A program made the translations under genes and the position numbers. The notes beneath the pieces were generated by a model that searched no databases, was not told the DNA's origin, and saw only the letters and a program-made list of their open reading frames with translations. A stretch of DNA of 64,000 bases from Ulva prolifera (Eukaryota > Chlorophyta > Ulvophyceae > Ulvales > Ulvaceae): positions 1,398,501-1,462,500 of the forward strand of contig CM041197.1 of assembly GCA_023078555.1 (NCBI GenBank). Direction: 5' to 3'. This document shows, piece after piece, positions 33,767 to 45,212 of the stretch. How positions within the stretch are numbered: position 1 is the first letter of the stretch; the number at the start of each line of letters is the position of its first letter.

Positions 33767-34639
33767 AATCACCAAACCGGTGCGTTGAAAAAATATACAA
33801 TTGGACGGGGCAGCTGTGGCGCAGGCCGAGGAAATCCACTTGCCTAGCCTGGCAGTGAAGCAGTGTGCATTGGTAGCGGTGTAGTGGCATGCACCTACGC
33901 TAGTGGCGCTGCATGCGCCTGAAGCACGCTCATGGCGCACAGGCTTCGGGCATAGAGGTACTACACATCCAGTGCACCAGGCAGAAATACAATCCGAGAC
34001 AAAACAACACACCTTGCCGGTCGTAGCTTCGTGCTTGGCGAGCGCAAATAGTGTGGTGATTGCACGTTGGCCTATCTTCCCGTCTGACGGCACGTACAGC
34101 GCCCTGTCGATGGGGACAATGGCATCGGCGCTAGGCGGCACCGTGTCCGCACACGGGGCCCGCTGCAGCGCCTCGCAAAGGCCCCGATGCCGCAGCGTTA
34201 CCGAGCGCGTCTGGGTGCCTGCCGCCATGATGCACACGTCACAGAACGGCGGTGGCGCCGGTGGTGGAACGGACGCAGGACAAGCTGCAGAAGCGCCTGC
34301 GGCTTGAGCCTCCATGCGGCGTCCAGAGGGTGCGGGCGGGGTGTTTGGACCGGCGGCTGGCTGCGGACACATGTGTTGAACCTGCATTGTGAGTGGCTGC
34401 AGGTGTGTCGCGAGGAGGCGGCTCATGCGGCCGTGTGCGGCATGAGCCGCATCGTGCGGCCCCGGCGGGAGCCGCCATGCGAACCAAGTCTTCTCTCGCT
34501 TACCCTCGCCCTCGCCCGATGCTACTGCTACAAGGCCCAGAGTGAAGCCGGAGTGAACCTGAAGCATGTGCAAACTCACACACGACCTTGGTTTCTCACA
34601 GTGTCTGAGTGCACACACGGTCGCATGATGACGCAGCAT
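33758..34639 (-). CDS. Hypothetical protein with W(V/F)AWRLP and ALQ..PC...AIVPI motifs (cluster member 2)
   Basis: No recognised family. The frame of up to 293 codons links two motifs. One is KTWFAWRLPPG...HGRMSRLLATH, shared with the ORF at 32787-33539. The other is HRGLCEALQRAPC...DAIVPIDRALY...KIGQRA, shared with the C-terminus of the ORF at 34693-36069 (HRKLLEALQKTPC...AAIVPIQRRWYY...KQQRA). It therefore bridges the other two and argues for one family produced by local duplication. The segment between is Pro/Ala-rich, with a CDVCIM motif. The start is uncertain, and AGGGTAAGC near the N-terminus could also be a splice donor. Confidence 0.45.
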   Translation of the reverse strand: MLRHHATVCALRHCEKPRSCVSLHMLQVHSGFTLGLVAVASGEGEGKREKTWFAWRLPPGPHDAAHAAHGRMSRLLATHLQPLTMQVQHMCPQPAAGPNTPPAPSGRRMEAQAAGASAACPASVPPPAPPPFCDVCIMAAGTQTRSVTLRHRGLCEALQRAPCADTVPPSADAIVPIDRALYVPSDGKIGQRAITTLFALAKHEATTGKVCCFVSDCISAWCTGCVVPLCPKPVRHERASGACSATSVGACHYTATNAHCFTARLGKWISSACATAAPSNCIFFQRTGLVIVK

Positions 34640-34692
34640 CAGGCCTTCTTAGCTGGGCATGCATCTACGCATGGACGTGCACATGAAGCCAG

Positions 34693-35410
34693 CTACCTGG
34701 GAGGGGGGCATGCCTTGCCCTCTTTGAGACATTGCACAACCCTCCGAAATGCGGCTCGTTGCTGTTTGGGATGGACCGTGGCACTCTTTTTGTAGTACCA
34801 GCGGCGCTGGATGGGCACAATAGCGGCCGTACAAGGCGCGGGACATGCACACGGCGTCTTCTGAAGCGCCTCGAGCAGCTTTCTGTGCACACGCTGCAGG
34901 CTCGCAGACACGTGCATGGAGCTTGCCGCAACGACGATCGAATCGGCCAGTGTGACGAGCTGTGCGTTGCCGACCGCCGAGTCTCCCTCCACGCTTGCAT
35001 TGGCAGCAGCTGCGCCGGATTTGCGGGCACCTGGCGCTTGTGCAGCAGCAATGGGTGGTGTTGTAGTCACGGGCTGAGGCTCAAGGGCAGCTACTGGTGG
35101 CGCATTCGGGCAGGCCACGGCTGGAGGGGGCGAGCTAGGCGTGCCGCCGAGGACTTGTCGCATGAGCGTTGGGGCTGGTGGATATCTGTCACCATGTGCT
35201 GTTGCTGGGGCTGCCACTGGTGGCTCACGTGAGCCGACCGACGTGCATGCACGTTCTCCGCCCGCTGCATCTACGTTTGAGGCTGATGTTGTGTACATCG
35301 GCACTGCCACCTCTCTGCATGCGCCTCCACTGGGGACTGCTTCCGTCGGCGAAGGCTGGGTTGCTGCTGCTGGAGATGCTGCTGCCAGTGGTGCTTGTAG
35401 GCTGGGCACC

Positions 35411-35454
<44 letters not shown>

Positions 35455-36069
35455 GCAGAGGGGCGATGTTGCTCGTCTGTCCGCCTTCGACTTCGCAGGA
35501 CTGGAAGCAAACCGGGCTGGCTGCTCCTGAATACACAGCGCTGCTGCCCCTGCTTGCGATGATGCAGGAGAGCCAACTGCTCCGCCTGAGCCTGCCCCAG
35601 GCTGTTCTGGAAGTGAATGTGCTGGCAGTGCATCACTCTCGACGGTCTGTGCACCCGAGGGCTCCACCACAAGCACGTCTGATGTTCTAGAGGCTTCTTT
35701 TTCCAAGCCTGTCGCCGCTGGTGCTGGTGTTAATGGACAGGGCGGACCCGGCCCGGCCTTGCGTACCACGTACACGATCACAGCGGGATCGTAGCCCTCA
35801 CTCACGCGCGCAAGGTCTAGAATGTCATATACGCGATCCGTTTGATCGTCGACTTCTGCAGCAGCTTCATCTGACGAGGTTCTCGACTGCTTCATCAACA
35901 CACGTACCACGACGACGTCTTGCGATGCATCGGGTACAAGCCGTGCAAGAAGCTCTAGAAACGTGTCAGCGGCATGTACCCGCACGAATTTGCAGATTGT
36001 AGACAGATAGCTACTGCCGTCCTCGTGCACGACACATACGGATTTATGAATGGACTCTGCGGTGGGCAT
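34693..36069 (-). CDS. Hypothetical protein, possible ubiquitin/PB1-like N-terminus (cluster member 1)
   Basis: A single uninterrupted frame of 458 codons on the minus strand. Residues ~1-105 look folded and have the strand-helix-strand pattern of ubiquitin/PB1-like domains: SVCVVHEDGSS, STICKFVRVHAADTFLELLA, DVVVVRVLMKQ, VYDILDLA, AVIVYVVRKA. This is an inference from pattern only. A long Pro/Ala/Ser-rich linker follows, with an alanine run encoded by a (CTG)14 repeat (35412-35453 on the plus strand). The C-terminus, LQRVHRKLLEALQKTPC...AIVPIQRRWYY, is shared with the downstream ORF. A CCCAGGTAGCT at the stop could alternatively be a splice donor. Function unknown. Confidence 0.5.
35412..35453. 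repeat. (CTG)14 trinucleotide repeat inside a coding frame
   Basis: Fourteen uninterrupted CTG units, read on the minus strand as alanine codons (GCA). Confidence 0.95.
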
Positions 36070-38652
36070 TTTGTTCGGTGGTACAATTCCCGGCAGGTGC
36101 GTCGACGAAGACGTCTTCGAAGTGTTTCGCGTTGTGCGTGCATCGTCGTATCACTGTGCTCAACGTGCAGATCACTTGGCGACGATGTGACAGGAGCTGC
36201 CCGTTTGCTGATTCGTCCTGTGTTTCCAGGCTTCTCGAAATCTCGCGGTCACATCAAAGCTGACGGGGCCTGTCAGCTATTTCAATTCTCGGGCCAGCCC
36301 TCAGATCGCCAGGCGGAATGCACAGCGACCTGGCCTGCAGACTTGCACATAAATTGTGATGATTGAATCGAGAGGTATCATTCTTGTGCATCTGTGGACC
36401 ATTTGGCAGTCAAGCCTATGGCGCGTTGCTGCACTCCCCGTGCAGTAGCCAAGTCTACTGAGACCGCCGGCGACCAACCCCACAAACGCAGAGTCGCCGA
36501 TGTGTCGGTGAGAATTTCAGGCTGGGGAGCACCCACGGGCCTATGTCTCCACAAACTCCCGCCGGTACGTGACTCGTGTACTAGCCCAAAGGCATTTCAG
36601 ACTGGCAGCCTTCGCTGACTCGACAACCACGACGACGTCCATCAATTACGACGCCATCTTGCTATCAGGAATCCCAGATATAGCCAGTGAAGCAGGAACA
36701 AGCGCGCTCAATTACGGTTGTGCTCAGGGCCCTGAGCTTGCTTTGCCGGCCCACATGCCCGATGGTAGTGCACCATGAGGCCTTCTGCAGCATAGCGCGC
36801 CGTGTGCCCCTGCGCACCAAACTTGACTCACCTAAGCGCCCTCCATGCCGCCAGGCCATCCACGCCTCTGCACATGCCTACCACATGGCATTGCATCCCA
36901 AGTACATAGTGTGTATATTGGTGCGATTCTTGTGCCGCCTTCAAGGCAAAAACCATCGCTGTGGACCCCAATAGTGTATGGCGGCCCGCTCAATACCTGA
37001 GCCACGTGATACTTACACCTAAGCTGCATGCATGCACCTGTACGTTTTGTCGGAGACCAACAACGGCATGACTGCCGGTAGAGAATGTAGTCCCGGCACC
37101 ATCTTCAAAAGAACCTTCTGCTCTCCTCACAGGCTCGGGGAACGTGATCGTGTTGAGAAGTGTGCTGATCTTCTGTGCGTGCAGATCTCGGTTGAAATTG
37201 CAACAGCAACATCCAACAATCCGCTGCTATGGAGGGATGCATTCAGGAAAGGCCTCTTGCACGAAGGGTGGCCTAGCTCACCTCGAGCTAGCCCGACGAT
37301 CGAAAGAGAAAGACACGATTAACATGCTTCTCAGAGTACGCAAAGGACTCAAGTGGACATTTTGGACTCAGGCTGCTGAAGTTGCGATTTATGTCGGTGC
37401 GAAACAGACAGCCTGACAATGTATGCCATGGTGGAAACTGGTAGAGCAGGCGCCATCTGCACGCTTCTCATGATCACGCCACCTGTGGCAAAGTATCCTG
37501 ATATCCCCTTGTAACGATATTTACATAGCACCTGGAAACGTCAGAGGCGGTTACTGCCCCGGATGCAGCAGGGGGCGGTGTTCCTGCCATGCACGCAAGC
37601 ACGCAGACGCTGTCGTCAGTGGCACGTCATGTCATGATAATGCATTGTTCCCCATAAGATAGCCTATGTCATGCTTCAGTCACGTCCCACACTTTCAGGC
37701 TCTGCCATGGAGGCAGAGAGCTGTAGTGGTGCCTCACAAAGTCACCTGCAGCTGCATGCTGCTGCTGCTGTACATGGAGCCCTGGAAAAGTAAAAGGGGG
37801 CAAAGGGCGATGGTGTGAGCCTGCTTCAGTCCACTTTCTTTGCGCGTCTCTTTGGCGCCTGCAAGTTCATGTGTGGAAGTGTCAATTGTCCATGCTGCAG
37901 TGCGCTACAGGCTCTCGTCCAGCATGGCCTGTGCTTGCATTGGCATTCAGATCTGGAGAATGTAAGGTAATAGCATCAGCTGTGGTGGCAGAAGTAGGCG
38001 CATCCCTAAACCTGTGCGATCACTGCTATCTGCATGCCGAACCGAATCGGCGTGTGGTATGACGAAAAACGAAACAGCAACAATCTATGAGACATTTTGT
38101 AGAAGTCCGTGGCAGAGTCGTAAGACGTTGGGAGCTAACTATGATTCTCGATCTAGCAGATTCCGCAGCGTTGGTTGACAGGATCTAGCTGTATGCCTTG
38201 TGAAACAGCAAGATCACATTTCAGCTTGACGCCCCGGCAAGATCGATGCGCGCAGTTGCAAGAGCTTGCCTTTGGACCTAAGAATGACAAATAGAAGCAT
38301 TTAGTTCAGAATCGTACTGCTGCCTTTGCGGGTGCTGATGCTGGTGCTCCACCGGCCAGTTTGCTGCGGACAATGCTGTCTTGCTGAAGATTGTGCAGGC
38401 TCAAAAGTGTACCTACACAGTGCATCGGATAGAAATAAACCACCTTGGAATGCGACCCTATATTTTTGGGCGAGATTGTATCATTGTTGGACTGTGATTG
38501 TGCAAGAACACATGTAAACATGCATACACACGCTTCACTTGCACAGGAGCCAGCAGCCGCTGGCAATGAGGATTGGCATCGCTGTAGGCTATGCCATCTT
38601 CAAGAGGCTTCAGAAAGCGCTATGGCGAACATTACATATGTACGGTCCGTAC
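36070..38652. other. Intergenic region, no supported gene
   Basis: Only short open frames (under 130 codons) without recognisable domains or paralogues. No dispersed repeat copy was noticed. Confidence 0.4.
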
Positions 38653-39018
38653 CTAGCATTCCACCGACGACAGAGAACGGAACGAAAAACAGGTTCAGGT
38701 CGCCAAAGTCTTCCCACATGCGACCGAAAGCGGTGTTCGTGAGCCATCCGGTTTTTTTCTCATCTGCATGCGATCGCACAGGAGACATGTCATCGCGTGG
38801 CAGGACCTGTTGACATACATCGAGATTGGTCACCACTACGGCTTGTTGAGGCTGACGCAGGTCAGCAGCGCGCCTGTTATAACGAGTATTCCCCCTATGC
38901 CAGCTATTATCATGGAGACCGTGATAAGCACAGCGACTTGAAACAGCTTGCGTTGCCAGGCTTGAAGCGGGCTGGTCCATTCAGCTTCTCTAGGCATCTT
39001 CACACCTGTCACCGGCAA
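38653..39018 (-). CDS. Possible third membrane-protein relative (partial exons)
   Basis: Two minus-strand stretches look exonic. In 38840-39018, WQRKLFQVAVLITVSMIIAG and GILVITGALLT form a membrane helix resembling the first helix of the genes at 39824 and 54793 (VTVSMIA.CVAG). Exon 38653-38763 (AG acceptor, CTAG then GTACGG donor) encodes WLTNTAFGRMWEDFGDLNLF and FVPFSVVGGML. The phases between the two do not close, so the model is incomplete. It lies head-to-head with the gene at 39824. It may be a diverged or decayed inverted copy. Confidence 0.3.
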
Positions 39019-39823
39019 TATGCTAACGCAGCTACTTCTAGAAAGAATTATTCCTCCCCAGCTGTGAGTTGAGGTACCATGTAAAGTAGGGGCGTCTACG
39101 GCCCAGGGCGAGAAGCACTTGCCGGTGACCAGCGCTTCATCAAAACATCGCGCGCTCGAAAATCATTCGCATTCACACGTATTTCTGACAGCTTCTGGGC
39201 ACATCCAGCGTGCATAGTGCGATCGTCCTCGTGGCTTTCAGTCTGGAGCTCTGTGCAGCCTAGATTCCGACACGCAGCGCACTTTAGCCATTGCGGTGCG
39301 TGCATGCTGTGCATGTGAGCGCATGGCAGGTCTCGCAGCTGCGAGACCTGCCGTGCGAATGCATCATGACTCATGAGGCTTTCGCGGGTGCTTCGTGAAC
39401 GGCAAGTAGCGCAAACTTTGAATTGTAGTTGGGGCTGGACTCACACATATATACACTGCTTCCGCACGCGGCGATACGTGACATATCAACTATAGTTTCT
39501 GCGCAAGCTGCAACACTGCTCGATTGTGCACAACTGCAGCACTGCTTCGACACGGCGTCCAGCACTGGTGCTGTTGCCCTGAAGCGAACTCTTCAACTTT
39601 AAAACTTTAAATTGGTCGTCTGTCGATACAGGTATTGTTACACCTCCGGAATTGCTGCTCGTGGCGATTGCGCATCCAAGTACTTGTTCTTCGTCGTCAT
39701 CTGCTGAGTCCGCCTGTCCGGAAGCTGTATGGTAACGACGCTGTTCGAGGGGCAGCCACTTGAAATCACAGGCTGCGCGTGCACCGAAAATCGCTATAGC
39801 AGCTGTAGTGTGGTTCAGGAAGG

Positions 39824-41751
39824 ATGGCGGAGCTTGCTATCACCAAAATCAGGCAATCGCCGTTTGTGACGGTAAGCATGATTGCCATGTGTGTCGCTGG
39901 CATCGTCTCGTGGATCATCCTGATGGCAGGAGCAGCGGCCGTAGAATCAGACAAGAACAAGAAAATAGATGTTGACGATGCTGATGATTTCTTCGGGGCG
40001 TCGTTCAGCGCGTACTCGGGTGTCGCGCTTGCCGTCGACCTGGGCTTCTCATGGTGGCTCATGGTGTACACAGGCTTACTGTATGTCTTTGCCACACTGG
40101 TGTGGCTCCTCAGCATGGCGAAAGGAGTCTCCGTCTTTGTGGCAGCCTCCCAACCACTGGCGCTGTTGTTCACCGTGGCGTTTGCATGGACCGGCGTGGA
40201 AATGCGCAACGCCAGAGCGCTGACCGGCTACGTGCGCTCCAATCACGATTCCGCGGCGATCTCTCCCGCATTCACTCAAATCTTTCGGCTCTTTTGCACA
40301 TCACAGTCTGAGAACGTATGCATGGTCGTGATGCAGCCTAACAGCCCAGAGCGTGGCCTAGCTATAGTCAGGGAAGGCTGCACAGAGAAGCTGCTGCCCA
40401 GACATGCCTGATGTGCACATCCGATTGCAGCGTAAGTCCAGTCCTGCCTTGCATTGCTGGACAGGGTTGTGCACATGCGGTTAGTCAGGACTCCTCCGTT
40501 GAGTAAAGGCAATCCCACGTTGATCACAACAGCTGATTTGTTCCACACACTGAGGCACTGTTACTCTCCTGCTGCGTGCGCATTGCATTGTTCGTGCTCT
40601 CCCTTTTGGTCCTGGCGGTGCTACCGGCCCCTCCGGCTTTTTCCTTTGTAACACACTGAGGCACTGCCATCAAGGTAGCCAATGTACCACAATGGTCCCT
40701 ATCAACTGGCTGATCTGAGTCACTGCTTGCAGAGTTCCTCCGTTGACGCGTGGTTCACTGGGCTGTTCCTCACAGCTTGCACAACCGGTGTGTACATGCT
40801 GTTCTTTGCTTCCTGGCAGGCGCTAGCTGCTCTGAAGGTGAGGCCCCGGCTTGCTGCCCTGGCAGTCCTGGCATCTCTGTCTTACAGGTTGAGATGCCTA
40901 CACACATCTCTGCCGCGACATGCATGCCACCTGTTCCCCTACCACTAGTTTGCACGCCCAGTCCAGCGCTGCATCTGCCTGACACTTGCTGAGGTGACTA
41001 TTTCGCTTTGTTGTTGAGTGCCTGGCCTTGGCCTGGGCACCTCTGCACTCGTGGCCACATGTGCTCATGCGTGCATGGCATCACCAGCGCAGGCCTAGTG
41101 GCCGTTCTGGCCATGGCCCGATGGCCGCTCGCCATCCCGCTGTTTTCTCCTCAGCATCCTGGCCGATGCCGTTGCAAGCAGTCTTGGGTCACCGGGCCCG
41201 ACCACATAGAACAATCGTGAATGTTCCGGTGTACTCTCTGGCTGGCAGCCCTGACATAATGCCGCGGGGCGGCCCCACAGTGCGTCGCAGCACGGGCGCC
41301 CCAATGCTTTACGTCTACCCTCGCGTCTCGAACCGTGGCCGTTGCGTACATTCACGATGCCAACTAGCACACAGGTCCATCGTTTGAGGTGGCTGCCGCT
41401 CTCCTGACGCGCGTGCTTTGGGCTGTTCGTGTGCTTCCTCGTTGTCCTGGCGGTGCATCCGGCCCCTCCGGCTTTGTCCTTGTAACACAGTTCCATCATT
41501 CTCAGAGGGATGAGAAGTGCTGCCACTCCGGTCATCTGACAGGCCTGTGGCGTCTGCAGGTCGGCGCTCCGGTGGACTCGTCAGTGCAGCAGAAGCAGCA
41601 CGACATCGAGGCGCAGGCCCCCGCGACGTACGTGGATCCGCCGGTCATGCACTACAACATCGCAGCTGCCCCCGCCGCCGTAGGGGCCGCGGCGCCCGGC
41701 GGCGGCGAGCAGTTTGCCTCCCCCGCCGCGTCTGAACATATTGTACACTAA
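39824..41751 (+). CDS. Four-helix (MARVEL-like?) membrane protein, copy 1
   Basis: Exons are 39824-40231, 40733-40837 and 41560-41751. All introns are phase 0; 705 nt, 234 residues. Four hydrophobic helices are visible: VTVSMIAMCVAGIVSWIIL, SWWLMVYTGLLYVFATLVW, QPLALLFTVAFAWTGV and FTGLFLTACTTGVYMLFFAS. Then comes a hydrophilic, Ala/Pro-rich cytoplasmic tail. The arrangement resembles MARVEL/tetraspan vesicle proteins but no diagnostic motif was found. It is paralogous to the gene at 54793-56279, with the same exon borders and a 105-nt second exon in both. Introns carry TTGTCCTTGTAACAC elements (40609 and 41443) and a family-3 repeat. A TTCAGGAA box precedes the ATG in both copies. Confidence 0.7.
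40609..40656 (-). repeat. TTGTCCTTGTAACAC-family element
   Basis: CCTGGCGGTGCTACCGGCCC, then CTCCGGC and TTCCTTTGTAACACAC. In an intron of the 39824 gene. Confidence 0.8.
41183..41275 (+). repeat. Interspersed repeat, family 3
   Basis: TTGGGTCACCGGGCCCGACC and CTGGCTGGCAGCCCTG match 3446-3540 and (inverted) 589-672. Confidence 0.6.
41443..41490 (-). repeat. TTGTCCTTGTAACAC-family element
   Basis: GTCCTGGCGGTGCATCCGGC, then CCCTCCGGC and TTTGTCCTTGTAACACAG; close to the family consensus. Confidence 0.85.
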
Positions 41752-43056
41752 CCTCAACACGAAACGGCTTGGAATGAGCGGTGCTCTCTCCAAGCCTCGA
41801 GATCTATCGCGATTCAAACAGCTGCCTCTGCTGCTGGCTTAAGTTCGGCGTCGCAAGCAGCAGGTCAGCACCGTGATGTACATGCTGCCTGCTGCCCCTG
41901 GCCGCATTGGGCTGTACAACAGCTTCCCGCCATTTCTTTTAATCGATTCTTGCCCGTGGCCAAGTTCGAGTCGCTGTGGCCGACTTGAGGATCCCTTCTG
42001 GGCCGACTGTGGAGAGCATGGAGAATGCCTGGGCATGATGAGTGGTCACAGGTGCACACAGGCGCCGGGCCGAGATCGGCGGAAGAGGTGCCGGAGGCTG
42101 TGCATGGACAGCTGTGGCGCTCATGAACCAGGAGTGTGCTAGGGAGGGAGCAAGCCTGGGGAGCACAACGTGGGGATCAGGACGTTCTGGGGCGCGTTGT
42201 CGCCCCGATGCTGCGGTGCATGTGACGCGGCCGGTTGCGCAATCCACAGATCCTTAACATCTACTGAAGATTTTGATTCATACCCGGGCTCCTTTCGCCT
42301 GGATTCGTGTCGTCCAGAGAGCTCTGTTTTGGAATTTACTTGTGGCGAGTTTACAGTCACAGTGGTCCCTGTACGCCACAAAGCGGGGCAGCACTCTTCG
42401 GCATTTCTTCAGTTTTTTCCCCAATTGACCGTTGATGTCCGCTAGAAGGTCGGCTTCAGGCACTTGAGTACTGTTGTGTTGCATGTGAGTTTCTGTGTCG
42501 TACGGCCAACAGCATGCATGCGGGCTGCTGCTGCATGGCCAGCCACTGCTGGCGCGCGCAGACCCCGAGTCGACCCCCCCATCCGGTGTGTGCCGCCAGG
42601 TGCATGCATGTGAGGCTGGACGTCCCGAGCTAGATGCGGTCGGAGCATAGCACGTCTGTAGCCTGCTGCAGAGGCATTTGATGGCAGAGGCTGTGACGTG
42701 CCGCGGCAGTCCTGGAACATCTTTGTCAGTGTAAAGCAGCCCATGCGCAGCATGCGTGGCCACGATCGAGTCCAGCGTGCCAAGTGCTTGCAGCACAGCT
42801 CGCACAAACCGCATGTTGCATTGACGCCTGCTCGCCGAGGGCCAGCACCAAGCCTCTGTGTGAGTGGCATTGACCGGAGTGATATGAGAATGGATTGAGG
42901 CCTTGAAGAGAGGAGTGCGCTGCCCGTGACCTTGTGGCCACGCCCCCTTGGCCTGTGAGAGCTGTCCTGCAAAAGGAAGACAGGTCACACAAGCCAGCTG
43001 GAGATTCGCTTGCTTGATAGGCTATCATGATAATCACTGGTCATTGGTGTCCGCAG
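41752..43056. other. Intergenic region, no supported gene
   Basis: Open frames up to 236 codons occur on the minus strand (42278-42988), without recognisable domains or splice support. Confidence 0.35.
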
Positions 43057-44203
43057 GGGCTCATGCAGGCTCGGGTGGCAGTGGAGTCGCTGGGCGCGAC
43101 CGCATTCATGGATCTGTGCGCCGCGCCGGTGATGCTTCGAACTCTGTGCAGTGACCTCGTGAGTGATGAAAACCTGTGTTGTTCAGTATGGTGTGGCGTG
43201 CCTGGCCGAAATGTGGAGCTGTGCCGGTGGTGGCAGTGGCTGTGCGGCACAGGGGGAAGCTATTGCGCTCTCTCCCCTGGCAGCCACACTTGATACCGGT
43301 TGTTTGGCCACGCAGCTCGCGCACCCCGTTCTACCCAGGTGGCATGGGGGTGCTATCCACCTTTCCCCAATCAGCGGCGCAGCTCGTGCCGTTACTCTTG
43401 CAACGACGTGGTGATTCAATGTACCCATGTGAAGCGTGAGGCGGCCCGTGCCAGCCACACACACGCATTTGTCACACACATATGTGAGGCTCATGCGCCC
43501 CTGGAACAGTTCCAGAATACAAGACCACCTACAAGCCCCGAGACTCATTGTCACCGCCGACCTCGGGCGTCAAAGCGATGCTGCGTCTCGACACCGCCGC
43601 CCCCGGATCCTGACAGTGTTGAGCTCAGGCTGCATTGATGTGACGGAAGGTTGAAGGATAGCCGCCCCAAGTGAATAGTACTACGTTGGATGTGTTGAAG
43701 AAGATGGCGCAGCAGGCGCGCAAGCAAGCCTGGCACACCTAGCAAGCGGCAGGCTCAGTCGCGTTCATACAATATTTGTCATTTCATTCGTGGACCAAGG
43801 CCGAGGCCCGGGAGGACGAACCCCTTATGCGGCTGCTCAACGTTCCCACTCGTGGGGTGTTCAGTCCAGTGCCATGACCGCAATACTCTTGGACTTTCAC
43901 ACGGGGTCGGCCACAGCTGCAGCGCTCCGGCCCTGAACACCGCCGTGGCAGATCGCCGTGGCCAGGCTGGGGCTGCCATGCTGCAGCTTCCAAGTTGTGC
44001 ATGCTGTCGAACACTCCCCCCCCCCGAAGCGGCCGCTCGCGGCTGGCACCCTGGAGCGGGAGGAGCAGGCTTGGGCGGCCGGCGAAGCTGATCTCCGCAC
44101 ACCCGCCGCTGCAACGGCAAACCCACAAAGCCGCACCAGCATTGCGCCGGACCCCACCCCTGGCTCTGCAACTGCACCAGTGCCACTGCCGCGTGCGCTT
44201 TGA
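43057..44203 (+). CDS. Possible gene with exons at 43057-43158 and about 43958-44203
   Basis: A 102-nt segment bounded by CCGCAG and a strong donor (CTC then GTGAGTGATG) encodes 34 residues including MQARVAVESLGATAFMDL and PVMLRTLCSDL, which looks like a helical-repeat exon. A later stretch to TGA 44203 encodes a Pro/Ala-rich tail (LEREEQAWAAGEADLRTPAA) typical of C-termini in this genome. Whether the two belong together, and what lies upstream, is unresolved. No family is recognised. Confidence 0.3.
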
Positions 44204-44546
44204 CAATGGCGGAGCGGGCCGTTTGCGGAGCAGACGAAAGACCTCGATTGCAAATTCCCAGGGGTCCTGTCAGCGCACACGCCCGCCGAGGCCCCGGGCC
44301 GCAGTCACGTCTGTGGTCATGCACGGCACGAGCTGTCGGACGCGGGAGCCGCGCCGGCGGTGTCGTCTGCCAGAGACGGCAGGCCCAGCATTCCATGGCG
44401 CAGAGGCGACGTCCGGTGCGGAGTCACTGGGTGCACTGCAAACATGCGATTTGGAAAGTATGCATAGATGTTGCAATATCACGGACACCCTCGAGCCCGG
44501 TCATGCCCTCCATGGAGACCCCTGGCCACACAGCGGCGCATCGGTG

Positions 44547-44581
44547 CATGCGGCCTCTCCGACTTTGTCACTGTAACACAG
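44547..44581 (-). repeat. TTGTCCTTGTAACAC-family element
   Basis: GCGGCCTCTCCGACTTTGTC followed by ACTGTAACACAG. Confidence 0.65.
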
Positions 44582-44976
44582 TGCATCAGTGCATCGGCCC
44601 AGCTGCGCTGGGCCTGACTTTGTCCTTGAACGCTTGCACAGCTGCACGGTTCATCGACCTCGCCATGAAGGGTGCACCTTTGAACAATCCGTGACACATG
44701 CTGTACATGCGTTGCCGCTCTGGGCCCTGGCTGCAAATTTCAGATGAGTGTGAACCTTGGCAGCACCTGTTGCATGCTCCTCATGAATGTGCCGCACCCG
44801 AGACCTGGCGTGTATTAAACAAAATGTTTTAGTCAACATGAAGGCAGCACAGACGTGTGGCGAGAAGCGCGTAATTCCGGGTGGGACGTGCACATCATCC
44901 GGGCGCTGAGTAGGTGGCTCGCGGTGCGCACAGGCTGAAGGCGCAGCTGTGGCTTGCACACGTGTGCGCGTGCGCC

Positions 44977-45010
44977 TACCTGCCTCTCAGACTTTTGCTT
45001 TGTAACGCAC
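44977..45010 (-). repeat. TTGTCCTTGTAACAC-family element, left arm of an inverted pair
   Basis: CTACCTGCCTCTCAGACTTT, then TGCTTTGTAACGCAC. It pairs with the reverse complement at 45169-45212. Confidence 0.65.
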
Positions 45011-45168
45011 GCATGCGCGCGTGCAACCCACATGTGCAGCTCAGATAGTGCACAGCGACGTCACGCCTGTCCGGAAGACCAGTACGAGTACACAGCGACG
45101 CCTTTCAGTGGCTCGCCGGGCATGCATATGCGAACTGCGGGTCCCTCGACTGGTACCTCACTCGCCTC

Positions 45169-45212
45169 GTGTGTTACAAAAGCAAATCCGGAGAGGCAGG
45201 TAGTCCGGCCTG
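45169..45212 (+). repeat. TTGTCCTTGTAACAC-family element, right arm of an inverted pair
   Basis: GTGTGTTACAAAAGCAAATC then CGGAGAGGCAGGTAG; the inverse of 44977-45010. Confidence 0.65.
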
